DNA of 64,000 nucleotides, taken from NCBI RefSeq assembly GCF_003412455.1, contig NZ_QTJU01000001.1, positions 1,178,001 to 1,242,000 of the forward strand, in the 5' to 3' direction. A model generated the notes under the pieces. It was not told the origin of the DNA and made no database searches. It worked only from the letters and a program-made list of their open reading frames with translations. Shown here one piece after another: positions 27,485 through 37,100 of this stretch (the stretch's first letter is position 1; each line of letters opens with the position of its first letter). The position numbers and the translations under genes are program-made. This DNA is from Deminuibacter soli (lineage in GTDB: Bacteria > Bacteroidota > Bacteroidia > Chitinophagales > Chitinophagaceae).

Positions 27485-28018
27485 TTATGCAAAAACAGTG
27501 CGTATGTGCTGCAGGTAAGCCTGTGCACTTTGTTGTATGGCCTCATCACTTACCTTATGCCCCATGCCATACACGGCAAACAGGGGTTCAAACTGCATTC
27601 CGCAGTAAAGTGCGGTTAATTCAAACGGCCTAACCAGTTCGTGCAATGTGTATTTATGTTTACCGTCTGTTGCCAATTCGTGTTCGGGTATGCCGCACGA
27701 AATGGCGAGCATCAGTTTTTTGTGCTGCAGTTTATCGCCACCGGTACCGTATGCCCAGCCGCGATTAAAAATATCATCGAACCATTTGCGCAGCATGGGC
27801 GGACAGCTGAACCAGTAAAAAGGAAACTGCAGTATAATTTGTTCATATCCCTCTACCAAATGTTGTTCTGCCACAGTATCAATTTGCCAGGAAGGGTATT
27901 GCTCATATAAATCGTGTATGGTAAATTCTTCAGGATAATCGCGCAGTGCGTTTATCCATTGTTTGTTTACCCTTGAAGAAGCGATATCCGGATGCGCTAC
28001 TATCACCAGTGTTTTCAT
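27485..28018 (-). CDS. Flavodoxin-fold NAD(P)H oxidoreductase (KefF/MdaB family)
   Basis: 177 residues from the ATG at 28018 (MKTLVIVAHPDIASSRVNK). The flavodoxin-like fold motifs are clear: VIVAHP with SSRVN for FMN/FAD phosphate, QFPFYWFSCPPMLRKWFDD (the hallmark of the NQO2/KefF group) and WAYGTGGDKLQHKKLMLAIS. It reduces quinones with NAD(P)H as an obligate two-electron donor. It lies 14 bp after the nicotinamide riboside kinase-like gene, at the end of a pyridine nucleotide salvage operon, which fits a pyridine nucleotide-using enzyme. Confidence 0.9.
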   Translation of the reverse strand: MKTLVIVAHPDIASSRVNKQWINALRDYPEEFTIHDLYEQYPSWQIDTVAEQHLVEGYEQIILQFPFYWFSCPPMLRKWFDDIFNRGWAYGTGGDKLQHKKLMLAISCGIPEHELATDGKHKYTLHELVRPFELTALYCGMQFEPLFAVYGMGHKVSDEAIQQSAQAYLQHIRTVFA

Positions 28019-28032
28019 AGCATGCCATTGTT

Positions 28033-28605
28033 TTAGTGCAAACAAAATTCTTTAACAGCTGCAATGCCTTTTTGCAGTCTTTCTTCATAATTGCCGGTAA
28101 TGTTTACCCAGGGAACGTGCTGGTTAATGAGCAGGTCACGGTAAATATGAAACAGCTCTTTTCGTGGTTGTTCATCAGGGTACTCGCGCAGCTCGTCTTT
28201 TATCCAGGGCAGATCGATATTGCAGAAAAGATACAGATCGTAACTGCGCTGCACAATATGATCCAGCACAAACTGGTGGCAGCGGCCAAATACAAACTCG
28301 CCCCATACCTTCATCACATACATATCCGTGTCGATAAACAATACCGGGTTAACGGTAGGTTTCTCTTTTTTATGTTCCCATTGTTCAGCAGCCATCAGTG
28401 CATACCTGTCTTCGAGCGAAAGCTGTCCTTTGGCAATGGGCAGCAAATCGGCATACCTGTAATCGGTGCCGTGCAAGTGCAGGTAGTCCCTTGCATACTC
28501 GGGTGCCCACAGTGTTTGAAAATGTTGTGCCAGCTGTTCGCACAAAGTGCTTTTGCCGGTTGATTCGGGGCCTATCACTACAATTTTTTTCAACTGGTTG
28601 TTCAT
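28033..28605 (-). CDS. NadR-type ribosylnicotinamide kinase (AAA/P-loop)
   Basis: 190 residues. Walker A is GPESTGKSTLCEQLA (about 12-26), then EYARDYL and LFIDTDMYVMKVW, the pattern of the C-terminal kinase domain of NadR. The helix-turn-helix and NMN adenylyltransferase domains of enterobacterial NadR are absent, so it should only phosphorylate nicotinamide riboside to NMN. It starts four bases after the end of pnuC, so uptake and phosphorylation are coupled. Adenylylation to NAD must come from elsewhere in the genome. Confidence 0.88.
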   Translation of the reverse strand: MNNQLKKIVVIGPESTGKSTLCEQLAQHFQTLWAPEYARDYLHLHGTDYRYADLLPIAKGQLSLEDRYALMAAEQWEHKKEKPTVNPVLFIDTDMYVMKVWGEFVFGRCHQFVLDHIVQRSYDLYLFCNIDLPWIKDELREYPDEQPRKELFHIYRDLLINQHVPWVNITGNYEERLQKGIAAVKEFCLH

Positions 28606-28609
28606 GCGG

Positions 28610-29236
28610 TTAAACAGGTTCGGGTTGGGTTTGGTGCTGTTTTTTGTACCAGGTTACCCAGCCTGCAATGGCCAGTACTAAAAGTACGGTAAACTGTACG
28701 CTGGTAAAAACATAGCCTTTGATAAAATACAGCGGTATGGAAACGATATTCGTAATAATCCACCACAGCCAGTTTTCAATTTTCTTTTTGTTCATCAGCA
28801 GCATGGCCGTGTAGGCAGTGGCCGAGGCAAAAGCATCGGCAGCAGGAACGGCACTGTTGGTAAACCTGCGTAAAATGGTGTAGAGCAATAACCACATTAA
28901 TGCAAAAAACGAGCAGGCCAGCAGCCAGTCGCGCCGGTTGCTCGGGGTTATATGCAATACTTTTTCGCCGGTTGTTTTTCGCTGTGCCCACATATACCAG
29001 CCAATCATGTTCATTACCGTGTAGTAAATGTTTAAACCGGCTTCGGCATACAGGCCGCCGTGAAAGCTGAGATACACATATACCACGGTGTTGAGTATAC
29101 CGGTGGGGAATACCCAGATATTTTCAGCGCGCGAAAAGGCAACGCTGGCGATACCTGCAAAAACAGCCAGGTATTCGGGCCAGGTGGTTTGCTGCATACC
29201 TGCCACAAATTGCCTGATAACATCGTCGCCGCTCAT
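28610..29236 (-). CDS. pnuC: Nicotinamide riboside transporter PnuC
   Basis: 208 residues from the ATG at 29236 (MSGDDVIRQFVAG); the longer frame to 29299 adds 21 unlike residues. About seven hydrophobic helices. PnuC signatures: SRAENIWVFPTGILNTVVYVYLSFHGGLYAEAGLN and YYTVMNMIGWYMW (substrate-binding helices), with a Trp-rich middle part (ENWLWWIITNIVSIPLYF). It brings nicotinamide riboside across the inner membrane by facilitated diffusion, driven by the downstream kinase. First gene of a three-gene operon, divergent from the AI-2E-family permease. Confidence 0.93.
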   Translation of the reverse strand: MSGDDVIRQFVAGMQQTTWPEYLAVFAGIASVAFSRAENIWVFPTGILNTVVYVYLSFHGGLYAEAGLNIYYTVMNMIGWYMWAQRKTTGEKVLHITPSNRRDWLLACSFFALMWLLLYTILRRFTNSAVPAADAFASATAYTAMLLMNKKKIENWLWWIITNIVSIPLYFIKGYVFTSVQFTVLLVLAIAGWVTWYKKQHQTQPEPV

Positions 29237-29371
29237 GCTGTGAAGATACGGTAGGATTTTTGAACAGCTATGGTATGCAACAGCGGTATAAGTGCACATT
29301 TCAGGGTGGCCGCCAACCCGGAGTATGTCGCCGCAGTACAGTATATTACAGTTTCATTTCAAAATCCCGCC

Positions 29372-30487
29372 ATGGAAGTTCAGCGCAGACCATTTTATAT
29401 TAAACTGAGCCATTGCTTAATGGCAATAGTGCTTATTTTCCTGATCCTGTACATGGCACAGGGCATTTGCGTGCCGCTGTCGTTTGCAGGCCTGTTTGCC
29501 ATTATACTCAGCGCCCCCTGCGGTTACCTGGAGCGCAAAGGGGTACCCAAAGGCATCGCTGCACTGATCTCCCTGCTGGCTGCCCTGATTGTGATGTTCG
29601 TGGTGCTGTATTTTATTTCCTCGCAGATCATGAGTTTCAAAAACGAATTGCCTGCATTAACCAGTCAGCTGCAGTCGAGCATACTGGACCTGGAAAACTG
29701 GGCAAGGGAAAAATTCAACCTCAGTTCAGACAGCATGCGCGAGATGCTGCACTCTGCTACTTCACAAACCCTGTCGCATACCACTTCACTGGTATCGTTC
29801 ACGGTATCTACTTTGTCGGGTGCCGTTATTTACCTGGTACTGATACCCATTTATACCTTTTTACTGCTGCTGTACCGCAGGCTTATTGTACAATTCCTGG
29901 TAGCCAGCTTCCAGCAAAAACATACGGCAGTTGTGTACAGTGTGCTGCAACAAACCAAGCATGTGATTAAAGGGTATGTGGTGGGATTGCTGATTGAAAT
30001 GGTGATAGTGGCCATTATGAACTGCGCCGGTTTTTTTATACTCGGCGTGAAATATGCCCTGCTGCTGGGCGTAATTGCTGCCATTCTTAATATTATTCCT
30101 TACCTCGGCATTTTTACCGCGTGTATGCTGAGCATTTTAATTACCTATACCACCAATGGTGCAGCCACGGTGCTGGGTGTGGCCATTACGCTGGTGGTGG
30201 TGCATTTGATCGACAGCAATATACTGCTGCCTAAAGTAGTGGGCTCTAAAGTAAAAATCAATGCGCTGGTAACAATATTGGGTGTAATTGTGGGCAGTAC
30301 TTTGTGGGGTATACCCGGTATGTTCCTGGCGGTGCCCATTATCGCCATACTGAAGGTAATATTCGATCATGTAGAAGACCTGAAGCCCTGGGGTTTGCTG
30401 CTGGGTGATGAGCCAAAGCCGGTAAAAGTGCTGAAGAAGCAGAAAAACCTGGTTAAGCAAACAGAAGAGAAGCCTGCAGAAGGCTAG
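29372..30487 (+). CDS. AI-2E family transporter (UPF0118 permease)
   Basis: 371 residues from the ATG at 29372; the longer frame from 29270 is a poor leader. It has the family layout of eight membrane segments with a soluble loop at about 100-165. Signature pieces: LSFAGLFAIILSAPCGYLERKGVPKGIAALISLL, GYVVGLLIEMVIVAIMNCAGFFILGVKYALLLGVIAAILNIIPYLG, and VVHLIDSNILLPKVVGSKVKINALVTILGVIVGSTLWGIPGMFLAVPI. Members export AI-2, act as Na+/H+ antiporters or have unknown substrates. The 3' end overlaps the converging anti-sigma gene by four bases. Confidence 0.9.
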   Translation: MEVQRRPFYIKLSHCLMAIVLIFLILYMAQGICVPLSFAGLFAIILSAPCGYLERKGVPKGIAALISLLAALIVMFVVLYFISSQIMSFKNELPALTSQLQSSILDLENWAREKFNLSSDSMREMLHSATSQTLSHTTSLVSFTVSTLSGAVIYLVLIPIYTFLLLLYRRLIVQFLVASFQQKHTAVVYSVLQQTKHVIKGYVVGLLIEMVIVAIMNCAGFFILGVKYALLLGVIAAILNIIPYLGIFTACMLSILITYTTNGAATVLGVAITLVVVHLIDSNILLPKVVGSKVKINALVTILGVIVGSTLWGIPGMFLAVPIIAILKVIFDHVEDLKPWGLLLGDEPKPVKVLKKQKNLVKQTEEKPAEG

Positions 30488-30729
30488 TGGCTGTTGTTCA
30501 GGTTTTGCAGCAGCTGTTGTTTTTCGTCTTCCGAAAAAGCCGCGGTTGAATGCTCATGCGCATCATGTGCGCACCTGGTAATAAGTTTTGCCTGTTTGGA
30601 AAACAGGCGGCACATATAACAGAACGCGAGGTGAAAGCGCAGGCGCCTGCGTTCGCCAACGGTTAATTTTTTCTCTTCATCCTGTAAAATAAACTTCGAT
30701 GCATCCCTGCAACTGATAATCCACTTCAT
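30484..30729 (-). CDS. Putative zinc-binding anti-sigma factor
   Basis: 81 residues, soluble, no membrane segment. It has the ZAS-type zinc motif HxxxCxxC: His33, Cys37, Cys40 in RFHLAFCYMCRLF, with an upstream Cys7 that could be the fourth ligand. It lies 26 bp downstream of an ECF sigma factor on the same strand, which supports an anti-sigma role by sequestering that factor in the cytoplasm. It converges with the permease gene, overlapping it by four bases. Confidence 0.7.
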   Translation of the reverse strand: MKWIISCRDASKFILQDEEKKLTVGERRRLRFHLAFCYMCRLFSKQAKLITRCAHDAHEHSTAAFSEDEKQQLLQNLNNSH

Positions 30730-30755
30730 AACATTCTGCGATTAATAAAACTACA

Positions 30756-31310
30756 CTAGCGTAAAAACCAGTTTTTTTCCAGGCACGAGCGCAGCTGCAC
30801 TTTAGCCCTGTGCAACAGCACCCAGTAGTTTGACGGGGTAATATGTAAGACCTTACATATTTCTTCACTCGCTGCACCTTCCAGGTATTTCATGGTGAAA
30901 ACCATGTTCTGCAGGTCTTTCAGTTTGCTTTTGCACTGGTCGAGCACTTCGTAAAACTCCTTGCTTTCGATGCCCTGGTTGTAATCTATACCCCAGGCTG
31001 CGGGGTAGTTCTCGCTTTTCCAGTGACCGTTGTTGCGAAAGGCGGTTTCTTCACCTATTTCGGGCAAACTGTCGGTGAGGCGGTTGGCAGCCTTGCGGAA
31101 ATGGTCGATGATCTTGTTTTTAAGAATGGTGTAAAGCCAGTTCTTCTCTGAAATTTCGCCGCGGAAATGGTCAATATTGCGCCAGGCAGCTACAAAAGTT
31201 TCCTGTACCAGGTCTTTCGCAATTTCCCTGTCGTGTACCCTTGGCAACGCATAGCGAAGCAGCATATCGCTGTACTGCATTACCCATTCGTCAATTTTGG
31301 AGCCGGCCAT
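30756..31310 (-). CDS. ECF-family RNA polymerase sigma factor
   Basis: 184 residues. Region 2: LLRYALPRVHDREIAKDLVQETFVAAWRNI and WLYTILKNKIIDHFRKAAN (about 15-75). Region 4: LKDLQNMVFTMKYLEGAASEEICKVLHITPSNYWVLLHRAKVQL (about 125-175). No region 1 or 3. The central linker is rather long and acidic (about 75-120). A zinc anti-sigma protein follows. Such pairs typically respond to envelope, metal or redox stress; the targets are not visible here. The 228-bp gap upstream holds no other gene. Confidence 0.93.
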   Translation of the reverse strand: MAGSKIDEWVMQYSDMLLRYALPRVHDREIAKDLVQETFVAAWRNIDHFRGEISEKNWLYTILKNKIIDHFRKAANRLTDSLPEIGEETAFRNNGHWKSENYPAAWGIDYNQGIESKEFYEVLDQCKSKLKDLQNMVFTMKYLEGAASEEICKVLHITPSNYWVLLHRAKVQLRSCLEKNWFLR

Positions 31311-31538
31311 ACGTCAAACCTAGCAAAAAAGAACGATATGTTACACACAGCCATGTACTTACCAATCCATGTTGTTTAGGGTAGCTCATTAGTATTGTAT
31401 GATGGTTTAAGGTTTGAAGTTTAAAATTAGATGATAGAGGCACCTTACAGAGAAAAAGCCGAAGAGTAACAGTGATTTAATTAAACGTCGGTGACTTACC
31501 GATACCGGCTGTTTTGCTGCTAAAGCAAATTGTGCCGG

Positions 31539-32138
31539 TTATTTTTTCCTGAGCAGCTGTTCAATAACCGGTGCATAGTTGGCATGCTCCAGTTCGTGAA
31601 TGCGTTGCGCCAGGGTTGCAGGCGTATCGTTGGGTAAAACCGGGCAGGTAGCCTGGAAAATGGAAGCGCCGTGGTCGTACTGTTCATCCACAAAATGGAT
31701 AGTGATGCCGCTTTTGTTTTCTTTGGCGGCAATTACCGCTTCATGTACAAAATTGCCATACATGCCTTTGCCGCCATAGGCAGGCAGCAGGGCCGGGTGA
31801 ATGTTCACCATTTTCTGCGGATAGGCCTGTATAAGCAGGGAAGGCACTTTCCAGAGAAAGCCGGCGAGAATAATATAATCGATACCCGCAGCTTTAAGTG
31901 CAGGTACATAGGCATCGCCGCGGAAGAAAGCTTCTTTCTCAATAATCAGCGTGGGAACCTGGTTGTCGGCGGCGATGTGTAATACACCTGCTTCCGGTTT
32001 GTTGCTTACTACCAGTGCAACTACAATACCCCTGTCGCCCTGCGGATGAGCGGCTGTGCCAAAATATTCTATTAATCTGCGGGCATTACTGCCTGCGCCT
32101 GAGGCAAATACGGCCAGTTTAACCGGTTGTGCTGACAT
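31539..32138 (-). CDS. purN: Phosphoribosylglycinamide formyltransferase (PurN)
   Basis: 199 residues from the ATG at 32138 (MSAQPVKLAVFASGAGSNARR). Motifs: FASGAGSN phosphate loop (about 9-16), NIHPALLPAYGGKGMYG (catalytic His) and HFVDEQYDHG (catalytic Asp). It moves a formyl group from 10-formyl-tetrahydrofolate to GAR in purine synthesis. Stand-alone gene. The upstream 597-bp gap is rich in short repeats. Confidence 0.96.
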   Translation of the reverse strand: MSAQPVKLAVFASGAGSNARRLIEYFGTAAHPQGDRGIVVALVVSNKPEAGVLHIAADNQVPTLIIEKEAFFRGDAYVPALKAAGIDYIILAGFLWKVPSLLIQAYPQKMVNIHPALLPAYGGKGMYGNFVHEAVIAAKENKSGITIHFVDEQYDHGASIFQATCPVLPNDTPATLAQRIHELEHANYAPVIEQLLRKK

Positions 32139-32322
32139 GCTTTCTATTATTATGAGGGGGCAAATATCGTGAATCGCGCGGAGCTTTTCGAGGGGTGGCT
32201 TCGGGAGCAGGAAGCGTTGGTCGAGAATCGAGAATCGACACATCGAGACTATCTAAGCGAGCCCGGTGGAGCGGGGCGAAGTTTTTGAGCCGGTACTGCC
32301 GCCGCAGGCGGCGTAGCAGAAC

Positions 32323-32358
32323 AAGCTATCTGCTATAAGCTATAGGCTAAAAGCTACC
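32323..32358 (+). repeat. Degenerate AGCTAT / GCTAAAAGCTA repeat, copy 1
   Basis: The stretch is built from AGCTATCTGCTATAAGCTAT then AGGCTAAAAGCTA. A reverse-complement relative occurs at 48900-48938 (CGCTAAAAGCTATCAGC on the minus strand). This is probably a dispersed intergenic repeat family; only two members are in the window. Confidence 0.4.
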
Positions 32359-32654
32359 CAACAAATGATGCTTTTTTATATTTCTGTGCAATTAAACTTT
32401 ACCTGACACAACCTGTTTTGAAATTTCTGGCACGGGTATTTAGCAACTGATAATCCTGTACAAACGGCGGTTACACCTCACACTATAATATATGTAACGC
32501 GGCCTATGCAAACTGTAAGTATAGAACATATGGTTTATACTGAAACATTTATAAGCATTCATTTTTGTGCAGGTACGCATGCCATAAAGTAATGTCGATT
32601 TGACATAATCGGCTAAAACGCAGACTGTACTTGGTTAAAAAAATTTTAAAGACG

Positions 32655-32687
32655 TTGGTTTTTTGTCAATATCGTGTCATATTTTTG
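32655..32687 (+). promoter_or_regulatory. Promoter of the act-cox operon
   Basis: TTG at 32655-32657, a 22-base spacer, and TATTTTTG at 32680-32687 match the Bacteroidota primary promoter (TTG, 17-23 bases, TAnnTTTG). It would start transcription near 32693, about 40 bases before the actA ATG at 32736, and excludes the longer frame starting at 32631. Confidence 0.5.
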
Positions 32688-32735
32688 CAGCCGTTCATGG
32701 ATATTTTTCCACATCTACACAACAGAATTGTGAAT

Positions 32736-34022
32736 ATGATCCACCTAAAGAGTTTTGCCGGAAAGCTGATATTTGGTTTTGTACTGGCTATTGTATTGCA
32801 GTTAGGAAATAGTGCCTTGGCACAGGATGGTAAGGCATTGTTCTCGCAAAACTGTGCTTCGTGCCATGCTGTTAACAAGCAATTGACAGGTCCCGCACTG
32901 GCCGGTGTTGAAGATCGCTGGCCCGACAAAGCCATATTACACCACTGGATACGCAACAACCAGGAAGTAATTAAAAGTGGTTATCCGTATGCTGTTAACC
33001 TGTACAACCAGTTTAACAAAACACAGATGAACCTGTTTCCCGCTATTACCGATAAGGAAATAGACGCGATTCTCGCTTACATCAAAACCGCTGCCGCTGA
33101 AGCAAATGCTACACCTGCCGGTGGTACGCCTGCCGATGCTAAAAATGCAGAAGGCGATAACACGCTGCTGTTTGGCATCCTTACCCTGGTACTGGCCATT
33201 ATTGCTTTTGTACTGTTACAGGTAAACAGCAATCTTAAAAAACTGTCTGACGATAAAGACGGTATTCCTTCTCACGAACCGGTTCCCTTCTGGAGAAACA
33301 AATCTTACATCGCTTTACTCGCTGTAGTATTGTTCCTCATTGGTGGTATACTTATTACCAAAGGCGCTATCGGATTAGGCCGTTCCCAGAACTACGAGCC
33401 TGAGCAACCTATCTTCTACTCACACAAAGTGCACGCAGGCGTAAACCAGATTAACTGTTTATACTGCCACACCGGCGCACAATACGGCAAACAGGCAACT
33501 ATTCCTTCTGTGAATATTTGTATGAACTGTCACATGGCCATCAACGAATACAAAGGCCCGAAAATTTACAATGGCGAAGGCGAAGAAGTAAACGGTACTG
33601 CTGAAATTCAGAAACTGTACAAATATGCAGGTTTTGAACCAGGCAAACCATGGGATGCCAGCAAAGCCAAACCCATTGAGTGGACACGCATTCACAACCT
33701 GCCAGACCACGTTTACTTTAACCACTCACAGCACGTAGTGGCCGGTAAACAACAATGCCAGACCTGTCACGGTGATATTCCTAAAATGGATGAAGTAAAA
33801 CAGTTTGCACCATTGAGCATGGGCTGGTGTATCAACTGTCACCGCACTACACAGGTACAGTTTAAAGAAAACGATTTCTACAGCATTTACACCAAGTTCC
33901 ACGACCAGCTGAAACGCGACAGCGCTGAAGCGAAAGCGAACGGCAGGCAGTTGTCTAAAGAAAAATCAGGCATTACTGTAGAGCAGATTGGTGGTACTGA
34001 ATGTCAGAAATGTCACTATTAA
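32736..34022 (+). CDS. actA: Alternative complex III multiheme cytochrome c subunit ActA
   Basis: 428 residues from the ATG at 32736, which begins a good signal peptide (KLIFGFVLAIVLQLGNSALAQ); the frame from 32631 would bury it and lies upstream of the promoter. There are six CxxCH haem sites: residues 40-44 in an N-terminal mono-haem cytochrome c domain, then near 241, 262, 341, 365 and 424 in the penta-haem domain. Two hydrophobic segments (about 145-160 and 190-210) link the parts. ActA passes electrons from the quinol-oxidising subunits toward cytochrome oxidase at the periplasmic face. First gene of the act-cox operon. Confidence 0.92.
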   Translation: MIHLKSFAGKLIFGFVLAIVLQLGNSALAQDGKALFSQNCASCHAVNKQLTGPALAGVEDRWPDKAILHHWIRNNQEVIKSGYPYAVNLYNQFNKTQMNLFPAITDKEIDAILAYIKTAAAEANATPAGGTPADAKNAEGDNTLLFGILTLVLAIIAFVLLQVNSNLKKLSDDKDGIPSHEPVPFWRNKSYIALLAVVLFLIGGILITKGAIGLGRSQNYEPEQPIFYSHKVHAGVNQINCLYCHTGAQYGKQATIPSVNICMNCHMAINEYKGPKIYNGEGEEVNGTAEIQKLYKYAGFEPGKPWDASKAKPIEWTRIHNLPDHVYFNHSQHVVAGKQQCQTCHGDIPKMDEVKQFAPLSMGWCINCHRTTQVQFKENDFYSIYTKFHDQLKRDSAEAKANGRQLSKEKSGITVEQIGGTECQKCHY

Positions 34023-34123
34023 TAATATAACAGGCTAAATGAAAACCTGTAACAGAAAGGAAATAGCGTAGCAGATTATCAGGTTTTCAGATTCCAAATT
34101 TTCAAATTCCTCAAACCGATATA

Positions 34124-37100
34124 ATGGAGCAGAAAAAGTACTGGCAAAGTTTTGGTGAGCTGAATAATTCAGAGGCATATCAACAGTCGAGTAAGGACGA
34201 GTTCCAGGAAGAACTGAACATTCCCTTCGAAGACAGCAAGGGTTTGTTTAAGGGTGTTACACCCAGAAGGGATTTCTTAAAATATCTGGGTTTCAGCACT
34301 GCCGCTGCTGCTGTAGCTGCAAGTTGTGAGATCCCTGTAAAAAAAGCTATACCGTTTGCCAACAAACCTGAAGACATTGTTCCGGGTGTTGCAAACTACT
34401 ACGCTACTACTTATGTACAGGATGGTGATGTGGTAAGCGTACTTGCCAAAGTACGTGATGGCCGCCCCATTAAACTGGAAGGCAACGAAATGTCTCCGCT
34501 CACAGGCGGCGGTACTTCTGCCAGGGTTCAGGCTTCTGTACTTGAATTATACGATACGGCACGTTTACGCTTCCCTACTATCGACGGTAAAGAAGCTACT
34601 TTCAACGATATTGACAAAGCCATCGGTTCTGACCTCGCTGGCTTAGGCGGTGCACCGGTTGTACTATTAACCAGCACTGTTACCTCTCCAACAACAAAAG
34701 AAGCCATTGCACAGTTCCTGGCTAAATACCCGGGCAGCCGTCACGTAGTATACGATGCGGTTTCTGCAACAGGCATCCTGCTGGCAAACGAAGCCACTTA
34801 CGGCAAACGCGCCATCCCCAACTACCGTTTTGACAATGCGAAAGTGATCGTTAGCCTTGGCGCCGACTTCCTCGGTACCTGGCTGGGCGGTTCCAACGAA
34901 TACTCGCTGCAATACGTTAAAGGCAGAAAACTGACCGACAAGAAGCTCGACATGAACAAACACTACCAGTTTGAAAGCATGATGAGCCTTACCGGTTCTA
35001 ACAGCGACGAAAGATTCCTGCACCGCCCGTCTGAAGCAAATGCCGTTACACTGGCCTTGCTGAGCGCGGTAAACGGTCAGGGTGCAAATGGTATTACCGA
35101 TGCCAAACTGAAAGCCGGCATCGAAAAAGCTGCCAGGGATTTGCTGGCCAACAAAGGCGCAGCCCTGGTAGTAAGCGGCAGCAACGATGTGAATGTGCAG
35201 ATTGTTGTAAACGCAATTAACGAAGTACTCCAGAGCGGTGGTAAAACCATCGACTGGTCTTCAACAGTAAACTACCGCCAGGGTGTTGACAGCGACTTTG
35301 CCAAACTGGTAGACGACCTGAACGCCGGTACAGTAGGCGGTTTGCTTATTTACGGTGCTAACCCGGCTTATACCTGGTACGATACAAAGAAATTTATTTC
35401 TGGTTTGCAAAAAGTACGCGTGAAAGTTTCATTCAACCCCAAGGCTGATGAAACCACGCAATTGGTTAAGTACGTTATACCTGATCACCACTTCCTCGAA
35501 AGCTGGGGTGATGCAGAACCTAAAAGCGGTTACATCTCCCTGATGCAGCCGACTATTTCTCCTTTATTTAAAACACGCCAGTGGCAAGACAGCCTGTTGA
35601 AATGGGCTGGTGCTACCGCCGATTACCTAGGCTTTGTAAAACAATACTGGATTGGCAAACTGGGCAGCGAAAGCGCCTGGGACAAAGCTTTACAGGATGG
35701 CGTGGTTAACCCTGCTACCGAACCTGCCGCCACTGCTGCAACGTTTAACGCTGCCGGTGTTGCTGCTGCAAGTGCTGCCCTGGGCAGTGCTGTACGCAAA
35801 GGCAAGTACGAACTGGTGATATATGAAAAAACCGGTATCGGCGTAAATGGTGCCGCCAACCCATGGCTGCAGGAATTACCCGATCCTGTTACCAGGGCTA
35901 CCTGGGATAACTACGCTGTTATCTCTCCTGCACTGGCCAAATCATTACTCGGCATCGATCTCGCCCGCAACGGTGATTCCGATTCTTACGAAGTACACCC
36001 CGACAAACCGGTGATCAAAATCACTGCAAACGGTAAAGAAATTACCCTGCCTGCAGTTATTATCCCCGGTACACAGCCCGATACCATCGCCATCGCTATC
36101 GGTTACGGCCGTACCGAGAAAATGGGTAAAGCTGTAGTTGGTTCCGGTAAAGATGCCTTCCCTTTCACTTCTTACAATGGCGCCAGCGTGGTAAACACCG
36201 TGACTGATGTAACCGTGGCAGAAGTAAAAGGCGAAACATATAGGATTGCCATGACGCAGACACACGGTGTATACGCTACACCACAGGGTGTGCGTACAGA
36301 GGTGATCAAAGAAATGCCGCTGTCTGAATACCAGAAACACCCTTCAGTAATTCTCGAAGAAAGAGAGGAAGAACTGAAACCTTTTGGTGGCGTGGCCGAT
36401 TTTGAGAAAAAAGGTACTATCTATACCTACCACGATAAACCCGGTATTCACTGGGGTATGAGCATAGATATGAACAGCTGTTTCGGTTGCGGTGCCTGCG
36501 TGGTAGCCTGTCATGCCGAAAACAACGTTCCTGTTGTTGGTAAAGCGGAAGTTGCCCGTTTCCACGATATGCACTGGCTGCGTATTGACCGCTACTACAG
36601 CGGCGATATGGAAAACCCGAACGTAGTATTCCAGCCAATGATGTGTCAGCATTGTGATAACGCTCCTTGTGAGAACGTTTGCCCGGTTGATGCAACCCCG
36701 CACAGCAGCGAAGGCATGAACATGATGGCTTACAACCGTTGCGTTGGTACCAGGTATTGCGCCAACAACTGTCCTTATAAAGTACGCCGCTTTAACTGGG
36801 CTGACTTTATGGGTGCTGATAGCTTCCCTAACAACCAGGACGAACTGTCTGACGTTGTGCTGATGATGAACGATGAACTCACCAGGATGGTACTGAACCC
36901 TGATGTTACCGTTCGTTCACGCGGTGTAATGGAAAAATGCAGCTTCTGCGTACAGCGTACACAGGAAGGCAAACTGACTGCCAAAAAAGAAGGCCGTCCT
37001 CTGAAAAGCGGTGAAAACAATGAGTGGGATGTTAAAACAGCTTGTCAGCAGGCTTGTTCTACCAACGCCATCGTATTCGGTAACATCAACGACACGAAGA

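Larger units (their letters stand above)
32139..32735. other. Repeat-rich gap between purN and the act operon
   Basis: No gene. From purN outward it holds tandem TCGAGAA words near 32220-32250, a perfect G/C hairpin GCCGCC-GCA-GGCGGC at 32298-32312 (no T run, so not a terminator), and AGCTAT/GCTAAAAGCTA words at 32323-32358. A promoter for the act operon lies near the far end. The low GC of the last 250 bp fits a promoter region. Confidence 0.5.

Noticed and set aside
29270-29371. Longer N-terminus for the AI-2E-family permease
   Set aside because: The extra 34 residues are unlike a transporter start and overlap the divergent pnuC promoter region.
32298-32312. G/C hairpin GCCGCC-GCA-GGCGGC as terminator of purN or act
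   Set aside because: No T run follows on either strand, and it is distant from the end of any gene.
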